Source of the DNA: Rhizobium sp. NZLR1
GTDB lineage: Bacteria; Pseudomonadota; Alphaproteobacteria; Rhizobiales; Rhizobiaceae
Reading direction: 5' to 3'
Assembly (NCBI RefSeq): GCF_017357385.1
Contig: NZ_CP071632.1
Location: forward strand, 315,501 to 379,500
DNA length: 64,000 bases
Within the stretch, counting starts at the first letter, position 1. Every line of letters begins with the position of its first letter. Positions 56,234 through 64,000 of the stretch are shown here, one piece after another. A model generated the notes under the pieces. That model worked only from the letters and a program-made list of their open reading frames with translations, did not search any database and was not told where the DNA came from. The position numbers were made by a program, and so were the translations under genes.

Positions 56234-57007
56234 ATGGCCTACGAGACCCTGATCGTCGAAACCCGAGGCAATGTCGGCCTCGTCACGCTGAACCGACCCC
56301 AGGCGCTGAACGCGCTGAATTCCATCGTCCTCAAGGAATTGAGGGAGGCCTATGCCGCCTTCCATGCCGACGAGGCGGTCGGCGCGATCGTGCTCACCGG
56401 TTCCGAGCGCGCCTTTGCCGCCGGCGCCGATATCAAGGAGATGCAGCCGCTCGAGTTCGCCGATATCTATAAGAGTGATTTCATCAGCGGCTGGGATGAC
56501 GTCGCCAAGGCGCGCAAGCCGGTGATCGCCGCCGTCAGTGGGTTTGCGCTCGGCGGCGGCTGCGAGCTCGCCATGATGTGCGATTTCATCATCGCCGCGG
56601 AGACGGCGAAGTTCGGCCAGCCGGAAATCACCCTCGGCGTCATTCCCGGCATGGGCGGCTCGCAGCGGCTGACGCGCGCCGTCGGCAAGGCGAAGGCGAT
56701 GGATCTCATCCTGACCGGCCGGATGATGGATGCCGCCGAGGCCGAACGATCGGGACTCGTTTCGCGTGTGGTGGCGCCCGAGCGTCTCATCGACGAGGCG
56801 CTGGCGGCGGCCGAAAAGATCGCCTCGCTGTCGCGCCCCTCGGTCTTGATGGCCAAGGAGGCTGTCAACCGCGCATTCGAGACGACGCTGGAGGAGGGCT
56901 TGCGCTTCGAGCGCCGGCTGTTTCACAGTCTCTTTGCCACCGACGACCAGAAGGAAGGCATGGCGGCCTTCGTCGAGAAGCGCAAACCGGCTTTTACGCA
57001 CCGTTGA
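56234..57007 (+). CDS. Enoyl-CoA hydratase/isomerase family protein
   Basis: The 257-residue crotonase-fold protein has [10 protein letters not shown], the oxyanion-hole motifs [14 protein letters not shown] and [16 protein letters not shown], and the catalytic Glu in [18 protein letters not shown] (both Glu positions of a true hydratase present). It probably hydrates trans-2-enoyl-CoAs in beta-oxidation. It starts 22 bp after mutM on the same strand with GGGAG eight bases upstream, so it shares the mutM transcript. Confidence 0.93.
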   Translation: MAYETLIVETRGNVGLVTLNRPQALNALNSIVLKELREAYAAFHADEAVGAIVLTGSERAFAAGADIKEMQPLEFADIYKSDFISGWDDVAKARKPVIAAVSGFALGGGCELAMMCDFIIAAETAKFGQPEITLGVIPGMGGSQRLTRAVGKAKAMDLILTGRMMDAAEAERSGLVSRVVAPERLIDEALAAAEKIASLSRPSVLMAKEAVNRAFETTLEEGLRFERRLFHSLFATDDQKEGMAAFVEKRKPAFTHR

Positions 57008-57198
57008 GTGCTTTTAGGCGGTTCCAGCCGCAAAGCTTGAAAATCCGCGTTGACGTGGGCCGGCTTTAGAGTTATATGCCCGCCCACGGTTCGGAAAGCC
57101 GGTTTGGTTTTCCGCGATTGCTCCCGAATTGCTGGATTTTGTGGCCGCAGGGCCCGCGGTAATAGCGGAGTTTGTTCGAATTCTTGAGAGAGGCATCC

Positions 57199-57477
57199 AT
57201 GGCCAATACAACTTCGGCGAAAAAAGCGACCCGCAAGATCGCCCGCCGTACCGACGTCAATAAGGCTCGTCGCTCGCGCGTTCGTACTTTCGTTCGCCAG
57301 GTCGAAGAGGCCATCGCATCCGGTGACGCCGCCAAGGCGAAGGAAGCTTTCCTGGCTGCTCAGCCCGAGCTTGCCCGCGCCGCCAGCAAGGGCGTGCTGC
57401 ACGCCAACACGGCATCGCGCAAGGTCTCGCGCCTGGCCGCTCGTGTGAAGGCTCTTTCGGTCACTGCGACCGCGTAA
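57199..57477 (+). CDS. rpsT: 30S ribosomal protein S20
   Basis: The 92-residue, Lys/Arg-rich helical protein ([54 protein letters not shown]) is S20, which binds 16S rRNA at the base of the 30S body. ATG at 57199 has GAGAGAGG before it. It is followed by a strong terminator at 57508, and dnaA lies beyond, the usual alphaproteobacterial rpsT-dnaA order. Confidence 0.97.
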   Translation: MANTTSAKKATRKIARRTDVNKARRSRVRTFVRQVEEAIASGDAAKAKEAFLAAQPELARAASKGVLHANTASRKVSRLAARVKALSVTATA

Positions 57478-57507
57478 TCTTCCATTAACGGCTTCCTCGT
57501 TATGATT

Positions 57508-57534
57508 AGCCCGGTAATTTTACCGGGCTTTTTC
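57508..57534 (+). terminator. Rho-independent terminator after rpsT
   Basis: Perfect ten-base stem AGCCCGGTAA (57508-57517) / TTACCGGGCT (57520-57529) with a two-base loop, followed by five T residues. Confidence 0.92.
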
Positions 57535-57806
57535 GATTCAACCGATCAGCCCCTGTATGGTTAATCTCACGACTGTTTCGTGTCAGCGCCATGACAGGAA
57601 AAATTGTTCAAAAACAAAGACTTGCGCAAGGATGCTTTCACGCTGCGCGACTCTGCCCCAAGCTTCCGGGACCAGGGGGGAGTCAAGAAGATTATTATTT
57701 TTTTTCTTTCCCTGCGTGTCAAAATAGCCCGAACGGGGAATCTCCTTGATTCAAAAGCGATTCTTTTTTGACGCTGGTGTGACGCCCGAAAAGGGCAGGC
57801 GGAGTC
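57535..57806. promoter_or_regulatory. Cluster of seven GANTC (CcrM methylation) sites upstream of dnaA
   Basis: GANTC occurs at 57535, 57649, 57680, 57738, 57748, 57759 and 57802; about one would be expected by chance in 272 bp. CcrM methylates GANTC in alphaproteobacteria and links gene expression to the replication cycle. The spacing is tightest (10-11 bp) between 57738 and 57763. Confidence 0.7.
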
Positions 57807-58284
57807 AATGGCCGCTTGTTAATTTTGCGTAAAATTCATCGTTGATATTGCCTTTTGATCCTGCCTAAATGGCCTCCAACAAGGGGCGCGGACATCACCT
57901 GCAGAGGCTCGGTCTTAACTGCCACGTCGGCAGGGCGATAAGTGCGTGCCATTTGTTACGGAGCCTTGCGCTTCCGTTTTTTCAAGCACTCGACGGATTT
58001 GGGCCGTAACGTGGCTGTTACGGGCAGGGATGTTTTGTGCCTTCAGTGGCCACACGTTTAAGGCGAGGCCGCCGGGGAAGGTTAAAGTGATATTGCGTTC
58101 GGGCTGATCGGTCGAAAACGAGGATCGACCGCCAGCCTGGCACGGAAAGCCGATGAAGGTTGCCGCATGAATGCGGTTCCTGCAACGGAATTTTGTGCCG
58201 GTCCCTTCGGGGGCAGTGTTTGAGTGAACCGGCAGGTGAGCGGCTTCATGAGGATGCCGTCAGCCCGCCAAAGCGGGGAATGAT

Positions 58285-58313
58285 CGGGCGGCTATTTTAG
58301 CGGAAGCCGCCCG
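58285..58313 (+). promoter_or_regulatory. Hairpin just upstream of the dnaA ribosome site
   Basis: Perfect nine-base stem CGGGCGGCT (58285-58293) / AGCCGCCCG (58305-58313) with an 11-base loop. It ends nine bases before GAAAGGCGG. It could expose or hide the ribosome site in the dnaA mRNA. Confidence 0.5.
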
Positions 58314-58334
58314 GTGGAATTGAAAGGCGGCATT

Positions 58335-59885
58335 ATGCAGATGAATACGATGACGACGGGCGGGCCCGACAATGGGGATGTGGCACCGCAGACGTTTGGC
58401 TCCATTCGCCTCGACGTGGGAGAAGCAAAGGCGGAAATGAAGCACAGCATCTTGTTTGAGCGCGTCAGCGCGCGCTTGAAGGCCCAGGTTGGTCCTGACG
58501 TCTATGCCAGCTGGTTCGCCAGGCTGAAGCTGCATTCGGTATCGAAGAGTGTGGTGCGCCTTTCGGTTCCCACCACCTTCCTGAAGTCGTGGATCAACAA
58601 TCGTTATCTCGATCTCATCACCGGCCTGTTCCAGGCCGAGGATCCGGAAATTCTGAAGATCGAAGTCCTGGTGCGCACGGCAACGCGCAGCAGCACGAAG
58701 GCACTCGATGAGGCGGCCCAGCCCGAGCCGGTCGCTGCCCCCCAGGCGCGCCGTCCCGCAAGTGCCCAGCCGGCCGGCCAGGCCGTCCAACAGGCGGTTT
58801 CCTCCGTTGCTGCGGCAAGGCCCGCAAGCTTTGGTTCGCCGCTCTTCGGTTCGCCGCTCGACAGCCGCTTCACCTTCGACACCTTCGTCGAAGGCAGCTC
58901 GAACCGCGTCGCGCTTGCAGCGGCGAAGACGATCGCCGAAGCCGGTTCCGGCGCCGTGCGCTTCAACCCGCTCTTCATCCATTCGACGGTCGGCCTCGGC
59001 AAGACACACCTGTTGCAGGCAATTGCCAATGCGGCGGTGCAGAACCCGCGGGCTCTGCGCGTCGTTTATCTGACGGCCGAATATTTCATGTGGCGCTTCG
59101 CCACCGCGATCCGCGACAATGATGCGCTGACGCTGAAGGATTCGCTGCGCAACATCGATCTGCTGATCATCGACGACATGCAGTTCCTGCAGGGCAAGAT
59201 GATCCAGCACGAATTCTGCCATCTCCTCAACATGCTGCTCGACAGCGCCAAGCAGGTGGTCGTCGCCGCCGACAGGGCGCCCTGGGAGCTGGAATCGCTC
59301 GACCCGCGTGTTCGCTCGCGCCTGCAGGGCGGTGTCGCGATCGAATTCGACGCGCCGGATTACGAGATGCGTCTCGAAATCCTCAAGCGTCGCCTGGCGG
59401 CCGCCCGGCTCGAAGATCCGTCGCTGGAAATTCCGGCCGAACTGCTCCAGCACGTCGCCCGCAACGTCACGGCCAGCGGCCGCGAACTCGAAGGCGCTTT
59501 CAATCAGCTGGTCTTCCGGCGCTCCTTCGAGCCGAACCTGTCGATCGAGCGCGTCGACGAGCTGCTCGCGCATCTCGTCGGCTCCGGCGAGCCCCGCCGT
59601 GTGCGCATCGAGGACATCCAGCGCATCGTCGCCAGGCACTACAACGTCTCGCGCCAGGAACTGGTCTCGAACCGCCGCACCCGCGTCATCGTCAAGCCGC
59701 GCCAGATCGCCATGTATCTGGCGAAGACGCTGACGCCGCGCTCCTTCCCCGAGATCGGCCGCCGTTTCGGCGGGCGCGATCACACGACCGTGCTGCATGC
59801 CGTGCGCAAGATCGAGGAGCTGATTTCGGGCGACAACAAGCTTTCGCACGAAGTCGAGCTGTTGAAGCGGTTGATTAACGAATAA
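58335..59885 (+). CDS. dnaA: Chromosomal replication initiator DnaA
   Basis: DnaA binds the origin, opens it and loads the helicase. The 516-residue product has domain I ([21 protein letters not shown], from residue 42), a Pro/Ala-rich linker, a AAA+ domain with [14 protein letters not shown] (Walker A) and [13 protein letters not shown] (Walker B), and the DNA-binding signature [18 protein letters not shown] use ATG 58335 because GAAAGGCGG lies just upstream; a GTG at 58314 and a Met before domain I (58437) are alternatives. A terminator follows at 59912. Confidence 0.96.
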   Translation: MQMNTMTTGGPDNGDVAPQTFGSIRLDVGEAKAEMKHSILFERVSARLKAQVGPDVYASWFARLKLHSVSKSVVRLSVPTTFLKSWINNRYLDLITGLFQAEDPEILKIEVLVRTATRSSTKALDEAAQPEPVAAPQARRPASAQPAGQAVQQAVSSVAAARPASFGSPLFGSPLDSRFTFDTFVEGSSNRVALAAAKTIAEAGSGAVRFNPLFIHSTVGLGKTHLLQAIANAAVQNPRALRVVYLTAEYFMWRFATAIRDNDALTLKDSLRNIDLLIIDDMQFLQGKMIQHEFCHLLNMLLDSAKQVVVAADRAPWELESLDPRVRSRLQGGVAIEFDAPDYEMRLEILKRRLAAARLEDPSLEIPAELLQHVARNVTASGRELEGAFNQLVFRRSFEPNLSIERVDELLAHLVGSGEPRRVRIEDIQRIVARHYNVSRQELVSNRRTRVIVKPRQIAMYLAKTLTPRSFPEIGRRFGGRDHTTVLHAVRKIEELISGDNKLSHEVELLKRLINE

Positions 59886-59911
59886 TCGCCCGATTTTCGC
59901 AAAGCTTTGGC

Positions 59912-59940
59912 GGCTGGAAGCGATTCCGGCCGTTTTCTTT
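59912..59940 (+). terminator. Rho-independent terminator after dnaA
   Basis: GGCTGGAA-GCGA-TTCCGGCC (59912-59931, eight pairs with one G-T) followed by GTTTTCTTTT. Confidence 0.85.
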
Positions 59941-60055
59941 TATGAGCTTTTTATTCTATACCTCCGGCCTCCCAGTGCCTGTCGCTCAAAACGGCGGCGG
60001 TATTGGAGGGACGATACAAGATGAAGAAGCGCCGAATGGCGCGTGGGAGGAATGA

Positions 60056-61138
60056 ATGAGTTTCGAAAAGATCGCCGTTCTCGGCCTGGGCAAGGTCGGA
60101 CGGCTGGCGGCGACGCTGTTGCATGAAAGCGGCTTCGAGGTCATCGGCGTCGATGCGCAATTGCCGTTGAGCGACGTTCCCTTCAAGTGCCGCGCCGGCG
60201 ATATTTCCGACCCGCAGGTGGTCGGCGAGCTGCTGTCGAATGTCGAGGCGGTGCTCTCCTGCCTGCCTTACCATCTGAACATCGAATTGGCGCGCGCCGC
60301 CCATCTGGCCGGCATTCATTATTTCGACCTGACCGAAGACGTTCCCACCACCAATTTCATCATCGAACTATCAAAGACCGCCCGCGGCCTGATGGCGCCG
60401 CAATGCGGCCTGGCGCCGGGTTTCGTCGGCATCGTCGGCGCAAGCCTTGCCGACGGCTTCGATCGCTGCCGTTCGATCCGCATGCGCGTCGGCGCCTTGC
60501 CGCAGCATCCGACCGGACTGCTCGGCTATGCCTTCAACTGGTCGCCTGAGGGCGTCGTCAACGAATATCTGAACGATTGCGAGGTCATCGAGGGCGGGGT
60601 GCGCAAGCTCGTCTCGCCGATGGAATGGCACGAGACCGTCTATGTCGGAGGCGTCAAGCTCGAAGCCTTCACGACGTCTGGCGGTCTCGGCACGATGTGC
60701 GACACGATGCTCGGCAAGATCGACAATCTCGATTACAAGACCATGCGGTATCCCGGCCATATGGAGCTGATGAACTTCTTCTTCCACGAGCTTCTGATGC
60801 GCGACAAGCGCAAGCTCGCCGGCGAGATCCTGACCAATGCCAAGCCGCCTGTTGAAGACGATGTCGTCTATGTCCACGTCGCCGCCGAGGGCACGGAGAA
60901 CGGCAGCCTGCGCCGCAAGGAGTTCGTCCGCGCCTATTACCCGATCGAGATTGCCGGCGCACGCCGCACGGCGATCGCCTGGACGACGTCGGCCTCCGTT
61001 GTTGCCGTCATCGAAATGGTCCGCGACGGCCTGCTGCCGGCGACCGGGTTCCTGCACCAGGAGCATATTCCGCTGGAGATGTTTTTGAAGACGCCGACCG
61101 GCAGCCTGTTCAAGGCGGGCGCCACCGGCCACGGCTGA
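60056..61138 (+). CDS. Saccharopine dehydrogenase-family / lysine-dehydrogenase-like oxidoreductase
   Basis: The 360-residue protein begins with a Rossmann motif (IAVLGLGKVGRLAATLL, GxGxxG) and continues with AVLSCLPYHLNIELARAA, HYFDLTEDV and CGLAPGFVGIVGASLA, as in saccharopine dehydrogenases and L-lysine 6-dehydrogenases. It likely acts in lysine or related amino-acid metabolism with NAD(P). Partner genes are absent, so the exact substrate is open. GGGAGG lies ten bases before the ATG. Confidence 0.85.
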   Translation: MSFEKIAVLGLGKVGRLAATLLHESGFEVIGVDAQLPLSDVPFKCRAGDISDPQVVGELLSNVEAVLSCLPYHLNIELARAAHLAGIHYFDLTEDVPTTNFIIELSKTARGLMAPQCGLAPGFVGIVGASLADGFDRCRSIRMRVGALPQHPTGLLGYAFNWSPEGVVNEYLNDCEVIEGGVRKLVSPMEWHETVYVGGVKLEAFTTSGGLGTMCDTMLGKIDNLDYKTMRYPGHMELMNFFFHELLMRDKRKLAGEILTNAKPPVEDDVVYVHVAAEGTENGSLRRKEFVRAYYPIEIAGARRTAIAWTTSASVVAVIEMVRDGLLPATGFLHQEHIPLEMFLKTPTGSLFKAGATGHG

Positions 61139-61199
61139 GAAATGCATTCCGGCGCGGCCCGCGATGTCGGCCGCGCTGGACCAATGCATTGCGTGGGCG

Positions 61200-62402
61200 T
61201 CAGCAGGCGAGATCGGCGACGACGGAATCGAGGATCAGCATGCCGGACGGCGTGCAGCGCAGGCGTGAATTGCCGATCCGCTCGATGAATTTGTGTTCAA
61301 GCAGGAATTCCTCGCGTTTCGGGTCGAGGTCGCGGCCGGAAAGCTGTTGCCAGCGGGCAAGATCGACGCCCTCCCTGAGCCGCAGCCCCATCAGTAGCAA
61401 CTCGTCGGACTGTTCCTCGTAGCCGAGTCGTTCCTCATCGAGAATGCCGTGGCCGTCACGTTCGACCATGTCGAGCCAGGCTTCCGGCTTGCGCTCGGTC
61501 GCCGTCGCGAGCTTCTCCGGGCCACGCGCCAGCCGGCCGTGGGCGCCCGGGCCGATGCCGGCATAATCGCCGTAGCGCCAATAGGTCAGGTTATGCCGGC
61601 TTTCCGCACCCGGCCGGGCGTGATTGGAAACCTCATAGGCGGGCATGCCTTCGCGCGCCGTAATCTCCTGCGTCGCCTCGTAGAGCACTGCCGATTGCTC
61701 GCCATCCGGCACGACTAGCTTGCCGGCCTTATGCAGGCCGTAGAAGGGCGTGCCTTCCTCGATGGTCAGCTGATAGAGCGAAAGATGGTCGACCGCATAG
61801 GAGATCGCCTCCTTCAGCTCCTTTTCCCATTCCTCGACCGTCTGCTGCGGCCGCGCGTAGATCAGATCGAACGACATGCGCGGAAAAATGTCGCGCGCCA
61901 GCCGGATCGCCTTCAGCGCGTCGGCGACGTCATGCAGCCGGCCGAGGAATTTTAGATCCCGGTCGTTCAGCGCCTGCACGCCGAGCGAGACGCGATTGAC
62001 ACCCGCCGCCCGGTAGCCGCGGAAGCGTTCGGCTTCGACGCTCGAAGGATTGGCTTCCATGGTGATCTCGATGCCATCTGGCACATGCCAGTGCCGCGCA
62101 ATGCCGTCGAGAATGGCGGAGACCGTTTCCGGTTTCATCAGCGAGGGCGTGCCGCCGCCGAGGAAGATGCTCGTCACCGTCTTCGGCCCGCTCATCGCCC
62201 GCACCGTCGCCATCTCCTTCAGGAAGGCCGCCGTAAAACGCTCCTGATCGACCGGCTGGTGGCGCACATGGCTGTTGAAGTCGCAGTAGGGACACTTCGC
62301 CGCGCAGAAGGGCCAATGCACATAGACGCCGAAGCCGGGCTCGCCGGTATCGGGCAGCAGCGCGGCGTCGCGCGAAAGGCTTGGCGTGTCGAAATTGTCC
62401 AC
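61200..62402 (-). CDS. hemW: HemW haem chaperone (radical-SAM coproporphyrinogen-oxidase-like)
   Basis: The 400-residue radical SAM protein has VHWPFCAAKCPYCDFNSH, the CxxxCxxC cluster motif; the family's extra Cys is replaced by a Phe (CDF), as in HemW. It also has FLGGGTPSLM, TMEANPSS, RVSLGVQALND and SLYQLTIEEGTPFY. HemW was long mis-annotated as HemN; it binds haem and delivers it to respiratory enzymes. It is downstream of rdgB on the same strand, nine bases apart, a very common bacterial pair. Confidence 0.94.
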   Translation of the reverse strand: MDNFDTPSLSRDAALLPDTGEPGFGVYVHWPFCAAKCPYCDFNSHVRHQPVDQERFTAAFLKEMATVRAMSGPKTVTSIFLGGGTPSLMKPETVSAILDGIARHWHVPDGIEITMEANPSSVEAERFRGYRAAGVNRVSLGVQALNDRDLKFLGRLHDVADALKAIRLARDIFPRMSFDLIYARPQQTVEEWEKELKEAISYAVDHLSLYQLTIEEGTPFYGLHKAGKLVVPDGEQSAVLYEATQEITAREGMPAYEVSNHARPGAESRHNLTYWRYGDYAGIGPGAHGRLARGPEKLATATERKPEAWLDMVERDGHGILDEERLGYEEQSDELLLMGLRLREGVDLARWQQLSGRDLDPKREEFLLEHKFIERIGNSRLRCTPSGMLILDSVVADLAC

Positions 62403-62411
62403 GGAGTGATC

Positions 62412-63056
62412 CTATGCCTCCAGGCAGGTTTCGACAAAGAGTTTGAAGGCGCGGGCCCGGTGCGACAGCGCCTGCGGCTTGCCGGCGCTCCAGCCGTGTT
62501 TTTCCTCGCTGCTCATTTCCCCGAAGGTGATGTCGTAACCCTCGGGCTGGAAGACCGGATCGTAGCCGAAGCCCTGGGTGCCGCGCGGCGGCCAGGCGAC
62601 GCTGCCTTCCACCTCGCCGCGAAACAGCTCCGTGTGGCCGTCCGGCCAGGCAAGGCAGAGCACGCTGACGAAACGCGCGGTACGCTGTTCCGGCTTGGTC
62701 GCGCCGGCATCCTGCAGCGCCTTTTCCACCTTGGCCATCGCCATGTCGAAATCGCGCGTGCCGTCTGATGTCTCCGCCCAATTGGCGGTGTAGACACCGG
62801 GGTCGCCGTCAAGCGCATCGACCACCAGCCCGGAATCGTCCGAAAGCGCCGGCATGCCGGCGGCATTGGCCGAGGCGACCGCCTTGATCGTCGCATTCTC
62901 CTCGAAACTTGTGCCGGTTTCCTCCGGTTCGACGAAATTCAGCTCGGCAGCCGATCTGGCGGTGAAGCCGAGCGGTCCGATCAGTTCCTGGATCTCGCGG
63001 ATCTTGCCGGCATTGTGGCTGGCGACGACGATGGTCTTCGTTTCAAGCTTGCGCAT
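62412..63056 (-). CDS. rdgB: RdgB/HAM1 non-canonical purine NTP pyrophosphatase
   Basis: RdgB hydrolyses ITP, dITP and XTP to keep damaged purines out of nucleic acids. The 214-residue protein has the N-terminal [16 protein letters not shown] (phosphate-binding), [24 protein letters not shown] and [12 protein letters not shown] motifs, plus the C-terminal HRARAF. It starts one base before the VOC gene's stop codon on the same strand, so rph, VOC, rdgB and hemW look like one operon. Confidence 0.95.
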   Translation of the reverse strand: MRKLETKTIVVASHNAGKIREIQELIGPLGFTARSAAELNFVEPEETGTSFEENATIKAVASANAAGMPALSDDSGLVVDALDGDPGVYTANWAETSDGTRDFDMAMAKVEKALQDAGATKPEQRTARFVSVLCLAWPDGHTELFRGEVEGSVAWPPRGTQGFGYDPVFQPEGYDITFGEMSSEEKHGWSAGKPQALSHRARAFKLFVETCLEA

Positions 63057-63473
63057 TCAGATGTCCTGTTCGATGCCCCAGATTTTCGCCTCCGCGCATT
63101 CCAGGCTGTTGCCCTCAGGATCGCGGAAATAGATCGAGCGGCCGCCATTCGGCCAGTGCACTTCGGATTCGATCGCCACGCCGGCCGTTCTCAGCCGTTC
63201 GGCCATCGCATCGATGTTGCGGCCGGACACCCGAAAGCAGGCATGGCCCTGTCCGGTCGTGCCGTGCGGCGGCACCTGCAGGGCATCCCGCGCCGGCGGC
63301 TTCACCGTTTCCTCAGGATTGAAGATCAGCAGAACGCCGGGGCCGCAGCGGAAGAAGACATGCCGGTTGGCGGCGCGGGCGATCTTTTCAAGTCCGAGAA
63401 CGTCTTCGTAGAACGTCTCGGCCTGATCGAGATCGCGTGCATAGAGCGCCGTTTCCAACATGCCTTCCAGCAT
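63057..63473 (-). CDS. VOC-family (glyoxalase/bleomycin-resistance) protein
   Basis: This 138-residue VOC protein (LETALYARDLDQAETFYEDVLGLEK, HACFRVSGRNIDAMAERLR, IYFRDPEGNSLEC) is of the glyoxalase/dioxygenase superfamily with unknown substrate. ATG 63471-63473 has GAAGGA eight bases upstream. An ATG at 63482, three residues earlier and overlapping the rph stop, is the other candidate. It is embedded between rph and rdgB. Confidence 0.88.
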   Translation of the reverse strand: MLEGMLETALYARDLDQAETFYEDVLGLEKIARAANRHVFFRCGPGVLLIFNPEETVKPPARDALQVPPHGTTGQGHACFRVSGRNIDAMAERLRTAGVAIESEVHWPNGGRSIYFRDPEGNSLECAEAKIWGIEQDI

Positions 63474-63478
63474 GGGGT

Positions 63479-64000
63479 TCATCCTTCGACGGCTTGCTTC
63501 TGCAGCGCGACCAGTTCGCCGATGCCGTTTCTGGCAAGCTGCATCAGCGAGGTGAATTCGCCCTCGCTGAACGGTGTGCCTTCGGCCGTGCCCTGGATCT
63601 CGACGATCCCGCCGGTGCCGGTCATCACGAAGTTGGCATCGGTCTCGGCCGAGGAATCTTCGAGGTAATCGAGATCGATCACCGGCTGGCTGGCGAAGAT
63701 ACCGCAGGAGATGGCGGCGACATGATCCTTCAGGACCCGGTCGACCTTGATCATGTTGCGGCTTTCCATCCATTTCAGGCAGTCGTAAAGGGCGATCCAG
63801 CCGCCGGTGATCGAAGCCGTCCGGGTGCCCCCATCGGCCTGGATGACATCGCAATCAAGCGTGATCTGCCGTTCGCCGAGCGCCTGCAGGTCGACGACGG
63901 CGCGTAGCGACCGGCCGATCAGCCGCTGGATTTCCTGGGTGCGGCCGCCCTGCTTGCCGGCGGCGGCCTCGCGCTTCATGCGTTCACCGGTCGCCCGCGG
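63479..64000 (-). CDS. rph: Ribonuclease PH (N-terminus beyond the window)
   Basis: RNase PH trims tRNA 3' ends using phosphate. The visible part reads [41 protein letters not shown] (with the phosphate/metal Asp residues), VAAISCGIF, and [16 protein letters not shown], all RNase PH landmarks. The first 60 or so residues lie past position 64000. It is followed by the VOC, rdgB and hemW genes on the same strand. Confidence 0.95.
   Translation of the reverse strand, partial: PRATGERMKREAAAGKQGGRTQEIQRLIGRSLRAVVDLQALGERQITLDCDVIQADGGTRTASITGGWIALYDCLKWMESRNMIKVDRVLKDHVAAISCGIFASQPVIDLDYLEDSSAETDANFVMTGTGGIVEIQGTAEGTPFSEGEFTSLMQLARNGIGELVALQKQAVEG

Larger units (their letters stand above)
57478..58334. 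promoter_or_regulatory. rpsT-dnaA intergenic region (dnaA control region)
   Basis: These 857 bp hold the rpsT terminator, seven GANTC sites in 57535-57806, a CtrA-like site TTAA-N7-TAAA at 57819-57833 (one mismatch to TTAA-N7-TTAA), three copies of GTTACGG or its complement (57955, 58004, 58017) and a hairpin at 58285-58313. I found no cluster of TTATCCACA-type DnaA boxes and no long AT-rich unwinding zone, so I do not call an origin here. Confidence 0.7.

Noticed and set aside
57478..58334. Chromosomal origin next to dnaA
   Set aside because: No cluster of DnaA boxes or AT-rich unwinding zone is visible; in many alphaproteobacteria the origin lies near hemE, not dnaA.

Overview
The window is a GC-rich chromosomal segment from a Rhizobium-type alphaproteobacterium, most likely the R. 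etli / R. leguminosarum group. The pointers are rpsT next to dnaA, a rhizobial-type phospholipid N-methyltransferase (PmtA), GANTC (CcrM) sites crowded upstream of dnaA, and palindromic repeats of the kind scattered through rhizobial genomes. I saw no rRNA, tRNA, CRISPR array, phage or insertion sequence.

Layout. 0-3.6 kb: a cut-off di-heme oxidoreductase gene, an imelysin gene, an RsmB-type rRNA methylase and rlpA. 4-9.4 kb: an epimerase, queG, a GST, uppP, a small exported peptide and an NDUFA9-like protein. 9.5-15.5 kb: housekeeping genes (DUF1330, pyrF, a histidine phosphatase, pmtA, DUF72, dnaN, rsmI, yraN). 15.6-21.3 kb: a cupin gene, then a LacI regulator divergent from a three-gene sugar ABC importer with two matching operators. 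21.4-31.3 kb: gshB, comM, cysK, a LysE exporter, dps, a DMT exporter with its Lrp regulator, a broken GNAT gene, dut and prfC. 31.3-45.3 kb: accessory regulator/target pairs (LysR-GST, GntR-MFS, LysR-SDR-SDR, MFS-VOC) mixed with GFA, S10 peptidase, pirin, a glutamine amidotransferase and coaBC. 45.3-52.7 kb: a six-gene catabolic operon. 52.8-64 kb: ubiB, ubiE, mutM, an enoyl-CoA hydratase, rpsT, dnaA, a saccharopine dehydrogenase-like protein, hemW, rdgB, a VOC protein and the start-truncated rph.

The most interesting system is the minus-strand operon at 45287-52680. It looks like histidine utilisation but is not. The ammonia-lyase homologue lacks the Ala-Ser-Gly triad that makes the MIO cofactor, and the urocanase homologue has Ala where the signature Cys should be. 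Between them lie a DUF917 (S-methyl-thiohydantoin desulfurase family) protein, a hydantoinase-like amidohydrolase and an N-carbamoyl-amino-acid hydrolase. These five enzymes can be laid out as a complete route from ergothioneine, or a close S-substituted histidine betaine, through thiourocanate, thiohydantoin-propionate, hydantoin-propionate and carbamoyl-glutamate to glutamate. A TfoX-N-domain protein is embedded in the operon.

Other points for a second look: a 23-codon microprotein gene with a very strong ribosome-binding site and its own terminator (37.5 kb); a perfect 47-bp palindrome covering the start codon of a GntR regulator; seven GANTC sites in 272 bp upstream of dnaA; a heptamer tandem repeat between comM and cysK; and a CoaBC that lacks the usual active-site Cys.
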